DNA of 64,000 bases from Mycobacterium sp. SVM_VP21 (GTDB taxonomy: Bacteria; Actinomycetota; Actinomycetes; Mycobacteriales; Mycobacteriaceae): contig CP101406.1 in NCBI GenBank assembly GCA_024758765.1, positions 1,550,001 to 1,614,000 on the forward strand, in the 5' to 3' direction. The translations under genes and the position numbers were made by a program. The notes under the pieces are model-generated. The model was given only the letters and a program-made list of their open reading frames with translations, was not told the DNA's origin and ran no database searches. Shown here one piece after another: positions 61,650 to 64,000 of the stretch; the stretch's first letter is position 1; every line of letters begins with the position of its first letter.

Positions 61650-62362
61650 CGAATCGACCTCAATCGGGAGATCATCATGTTGCCGGCGACGTCGGTGACG
61701 TCGAGGTGCAGAGCCCAGTGCACGGTCTGGGGCCTGCCGCCTACGTTCTCGGCGATAGAGGTGGCGATCACCATCACCGGGTCGGTACGGCCGGGGTTCG
61801 ACGGTTTGTCGCTGCCGGTCGCGGCCGACTCGTCGAGATCGTGGTGCTCGAGCTCGATGGCGACGGCTTCGATCCGGCCGCTGCTGCGTGACTGGATTCG
61901 CTGCACCACGTCACGGTAGGGAGCCAAGGCGGCGTCGAACTCGCTGTTGAGTTCGCCGACGGTCTTGTCGCGTAGCCGCGCCATGCCCTTCTCGACGTTC
62001 TCGGCGTTCAAGTTGATCAGCACGCTGGTCCAGCTGGCGGCGGTCTGCAGCACCCGACTGCGGTAACCGCGCTCGTTGACGTCTTCGTGGTGTTCGTACC
62101 AGGTGATCAGGCTGAAGACCAACGCCGCCACCGCGACCACGCCAAAGGCCACCGAGCCCCACCCGTAGCCGGACAGGCCACGGCCTGAGGCCGCCGCTGC
62201 CGGCTTGCTGTGGGTGCTCTTTTTGCCGGCTTTCGCTGGCGCCTTTTCGCGCGCCGTCTCTGCTGCGGCCGGGTCCTCGGTGCTCTCTACAGTGACGTCG
62301 TCGAGATCGGTGATCTCAGAGTCCACCTCAGTGGCGTCGTCGGGTTGCTGCTCGTCAGGCAT
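61646..62362 (-). CDS. omamA: OmamA, orphan Mce-associated membrane protein (Rv0199 type)
   Basis: A protein of 238 residues: an acidic cytoplasmic head with Lys/Ala-rich linker (1-65), one helix (about 68-90, SVAFGVVAVAALVFSLITWYE) and a periplasmic VirB8-like domain. OmamA stabilises Mce1 and Mce4 transporters and is needed for cholesterol import in M. tuberculosis, which fits the sterol-type boxes in this window. ATG 62362 is preceded by a -10 at 7 nt, so an upstream in-frame ATG at 62389 is rejected. Confidence 0.88.
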   Translation of the reverse strand: MPDEQQPDDATEVDSEITDLDDVTVESTEDPAAAETAREKAPAKAGKKSTHSKPAAAASGRGLSGYGWGSVAFGVVAVAALVFSLITWYEHHEDVNERGYRSRVLQTAASWTSVLINLNAENVEKGMARLRDKTVGELNSEFDAALAPYRDVVQRIQSRSSGRIEAVAIELEHHDLDESAATGSDKPSNPGRTDPVMVIATSIAENVGGRPQTVHWALHLDVTDVAGNMMISRLRSIR

Positions 62363-62369
62363 GGCGGTG

Positions 62370-62375
62370 ACGCTA
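62370..62375 (-). promoter_or_regulatory. -10 element of the omamA-omamB operon
   Basis: TAGCGT on the minus strand fits TAnnnT and stands 7 nt before the omamA ATG; the transcript is probably leaderless. Confidence 0.45.
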
Positions 62376-62413
62376 CAGGAGAGCTGCACCGTCCGTCGTG
62401 GAAGGATGGGACG

Positions 62414-64000
62414 GTGACCTCACCAGCCACCCGTTCCGGCCTTGATCTCACCTATATAGATAGTGGTGTCCGCCCGCAGGACGATCTGTTCGGTCATGTC
62501 AACGGCCGCTGGCTCGACGGCTATGAGATGCCACCGGACCGTGCCACCGACGGAGCCTTCCGCGCTTTGTTCGACCGGGCCGAGATCCAGGTCCGCGACC
62601 TGCTCACCGAGGCCGGCGAGTCGGCCGCTGCGAGTGCGGATGCGGCCGATACCGACGAGCGCCGGATCGGCGACCTCTACGCCAGCTTCTTGGACGAGCA
62701 GACCGTCCGCGAGCGCGGGGTGGAGCCGCTGCGCCAGGAGCTGGCCGGGATCGACAATGCCGGTGACCGCCAGGCCCTGGCGCGGGTGGTGGGCGCGGGC
62801 CAGCGCACCGGGGTCGGCGGCGGCGTCGGGCTCTACGTGGACACCGACTCCAAGGACTCGACCCGCTACCTGCTGCACCTGAGCCAGTCGGGCATCGGAC
62901 TGCCCGATGAGTCGTACTACCGCGAGGAACAGCACGCCGAGATCCTGGCGGCCTACCCGGGTCACATCGCAGCGATGTTCGCACTGGTCTACGGCGGGGA
63001 ACCGGACGAGCACGCCGCGACCGCGGCGGGCATTGTGGCGCTGGAGACCCGGTTGGCGGGCGCGCACTGGGACGTGGTGAAGCGCCGCGACGCCGAGCTG
63101 ACCTACAACCTGCGCACCTTTGCGGGGCTGCCGGCCGAGGCGCCTGGTTTCGACTGGGCCGGCTGGGTGGGTGCTCTCGGCGTCTCCGTCGCGGCTGCCG
63201 ACGAGCTGGTCGTGCGGCAACCCGATTTCCTGACGGCGTTCGCCGCACTGTGGGAGAGCGCGGACTTCGCCGACTGGCAGAACTGGGCACGGTGGCGGAT
63301 CATCCATGCACGCGCTGGGCTGCTGACCGAGGAATTGATCGCGGAGGACTTCGAGTTCTACGGACGCCGACTGTCGGGCACCGAGCAGATCCGCGACCGG
63401 TGGAAGCGCGGCGTGTCCGTGGTTGAGTCCCTGATGGGCGACGCCGTCGGAAAGCTTTACGTGGCAAAGCATTTCCCGCCAGATGCCAAGGCACGCATCG
63501 ACGAGCTGGTCGGAAATCTGCGCGAGGCCTACCGGGCAAGCATCACCAACCTGGACTGGATGACCCCGGAAACGCGAGAGCGGGCGCTGGCCAAACTGGA
63601 CAAGTTCACCGCAAAGGTCGGCTATCCCGCAAAGTGGCGCGACTACTCCGCGCTGCTCACCGACCCCGCCGACCTCTACGGCAACTACCTGCGCGGCTAC
63701 GCGGTCAACTACGACCGCGAACTGGCCAAGTTGGGCCAGCCGGTCGACCGCGACGAATGGTTCATGACACCGCAGACCGTCAACGCCTACTACAACCCGG
63801 GAATGAACGAGATCGTCTTCCCGGCCGCGATCCTGCAACCGCCGTTCTTCGACGCCGACGCCGACGACGCGGCCAACTATGGCGGTATCGGCGCGGTGAT
63901 CGGCCACGAGATCGGACATGGTTTCGATGACCAGGGCGCCAAGTACGACGGCGACGGCAACCTGATCGATTGGTGGACCGACGCCGACCGCACTGAATTC
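62414..64000 (+). CDS. zmp1: Zinc metalloprotease Zmp1 (M13), cut by the window end
   Basis: The first 529 residues of a neprilysin-family protease (M. tuberculosis: 663). GTG 62414 begins the frame. Zinc-binding VIGHEIGHGFDDQG is present with His498, Glu499 and His502, preceded by the substrate-binding NAYYNPGMNEIVFPAAILQPPF. The third zinc ligand (ExxxD) and the C-terminus lie beyond the window. Zmp1 lacks a signal peptide, as known for the family in mycobacteria, yet acts extracellularly. It is divergent from omamA. Confidence 0.95.
   Translation, partial: MTSPATRSGLDLTYIDSGVRPQDDLFGHVNGRWLDGYEMPPDRATDGAFRALFDRAEIQVRDLLTEAGESAAASADAADTDERRIGDLYASFLDEQTVRERGVEPLRQELAGIDNAGDRQALARVVGAGQRTGVGGGVGLYVDTDSKDSTRYLLHLSQSGIGLPDESYYREEQHAEILAAYPGHIAAMFALVYGGEPDEHAATAAGIVALETRLAGAHWDVVKRRDAELTYNLRTFAGLPAEAPGFDWAGWVGALGVSVAAADELVVRQPDFLTAFAALWESADFADWQNWARWRIIHARAGLLTEELIAEDFEFYGRRLSGTEQIRDRWKRGVSVVESLMGDAVGKLYVAKHFPPDAKARIDELVGNLREAYRASITNLDWMTPETRERALAKLDKFTAKVGYPAKWRDYSALLTDPADLYGNYLRGYAVNYDRELAKLGQPVDRDEWFMTPQTVNAYYNPGMNEIVFPAAILQPPFFDADADDAANYGGIGAVIGHEIGHGFDDQGAKYDGDGNLIDWWTDADRTEF

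Noticed and set aside
1..64000. tRNA, rRNA, CRISPR, insertion sequence or prophage genes
   Set aside because: None recognised on either strand; the repeats present are short inverted or tandem repeats without transposase genes or regular spacer arrays.

Overview
The window is a GC-rich actinobacterial chromosome segment from a member of the Mycobacteriaceae. The evidence is an almost unbroken set of recognisable mycobacterial cell-envelope genes: mmpL3, mmpL11, aftD, pgfA (Rv0227c type), the two Omam proteins, zmp1, a Rv0203-type hemophore, WS/DGAT and many fadE/fadD genes. Gene order follows, in inverted orientation, the region I know from M. tuberculosis as about Rv0198c to Rv0238. This was judged from remembered protein sequences; no search was run. 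The species cannot be fixed from the sequence alone.

Layout. 1-4.2 kb: two TetR regulators, a secreted PE-PPE-domain hydrolase and the lipoprotein glycosidase LpqI, whose upstream region carries an exact 57-bp tandem duplication. 4.5-9 kb: a small DUF2613 membrane protein and the giant arabinofuranosyltransferase AftD. 9-16 kb: a proline-rich membrane protein, GabD1, a flavin-enzyme cluster (WrbA, FMN reductase, luciferase-like monooxygenase) facing a MarR regulator, and the phosphotriesterase-like lactonase Php. 15.7-19.8 kb: two consecutive TetR / DUF2236 (MpaB-like oxygenase) divergons; the first oxygenase copy is broken by a one-base frameshift. 19.8-27.3 kb: acyltransferase, PgfA, its membrane neighbour, PhzF and DCC proteins, GT4 glycosyltransferase and methyltransferase. 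27.3-38 kb: aldehyde dehydrogenase, then a block with FadE5-like dehydrogenase, serine protease, arylamine N-acetyltransferase, and divergently a PlsC-like acyltransferase and FadD12. Two sites fitting the KstR consensus TnnAACnnGTTnnA lie at its two promoters. 35-45 kb: WS/DGAT, LipC, LipW, a paired acyl-CoA dehydrogenase, a double-hotdog hydratase, FadE3 and FadD4. 45-49.6 kb: PckA and two GTPase-like proteins. 49.8-64 kb: TrmB, a NYN nuclease-like protein, MmpL3, AI-2E-type exporter, LPG-flippase-like protein, hemophore, MmpL11, HTH protein, OmamB/OmamA and the first three quarters of Zmp1.

Functionally the window joins envelope building (mycolate export by MmpL3/PgfA, arabinan by AftD, heme and lipid traffic by MmpL11/hemophore) with lipid and sterol-type catabolism (fadE/fadD/lip genes, KstR-like boxes). 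Convergent gene ends repeatedly carry long inverted repeats, three of which share the arm GCGAGCAGACGCAAA or a close variant and form a repeat family likely to act as bidirectional terminators. Many genes appear leaderless (TAnnnT about 6-8 nt before the start codon). I saw no rRNA, tRNA, CRISPR array, transposase or integrase.
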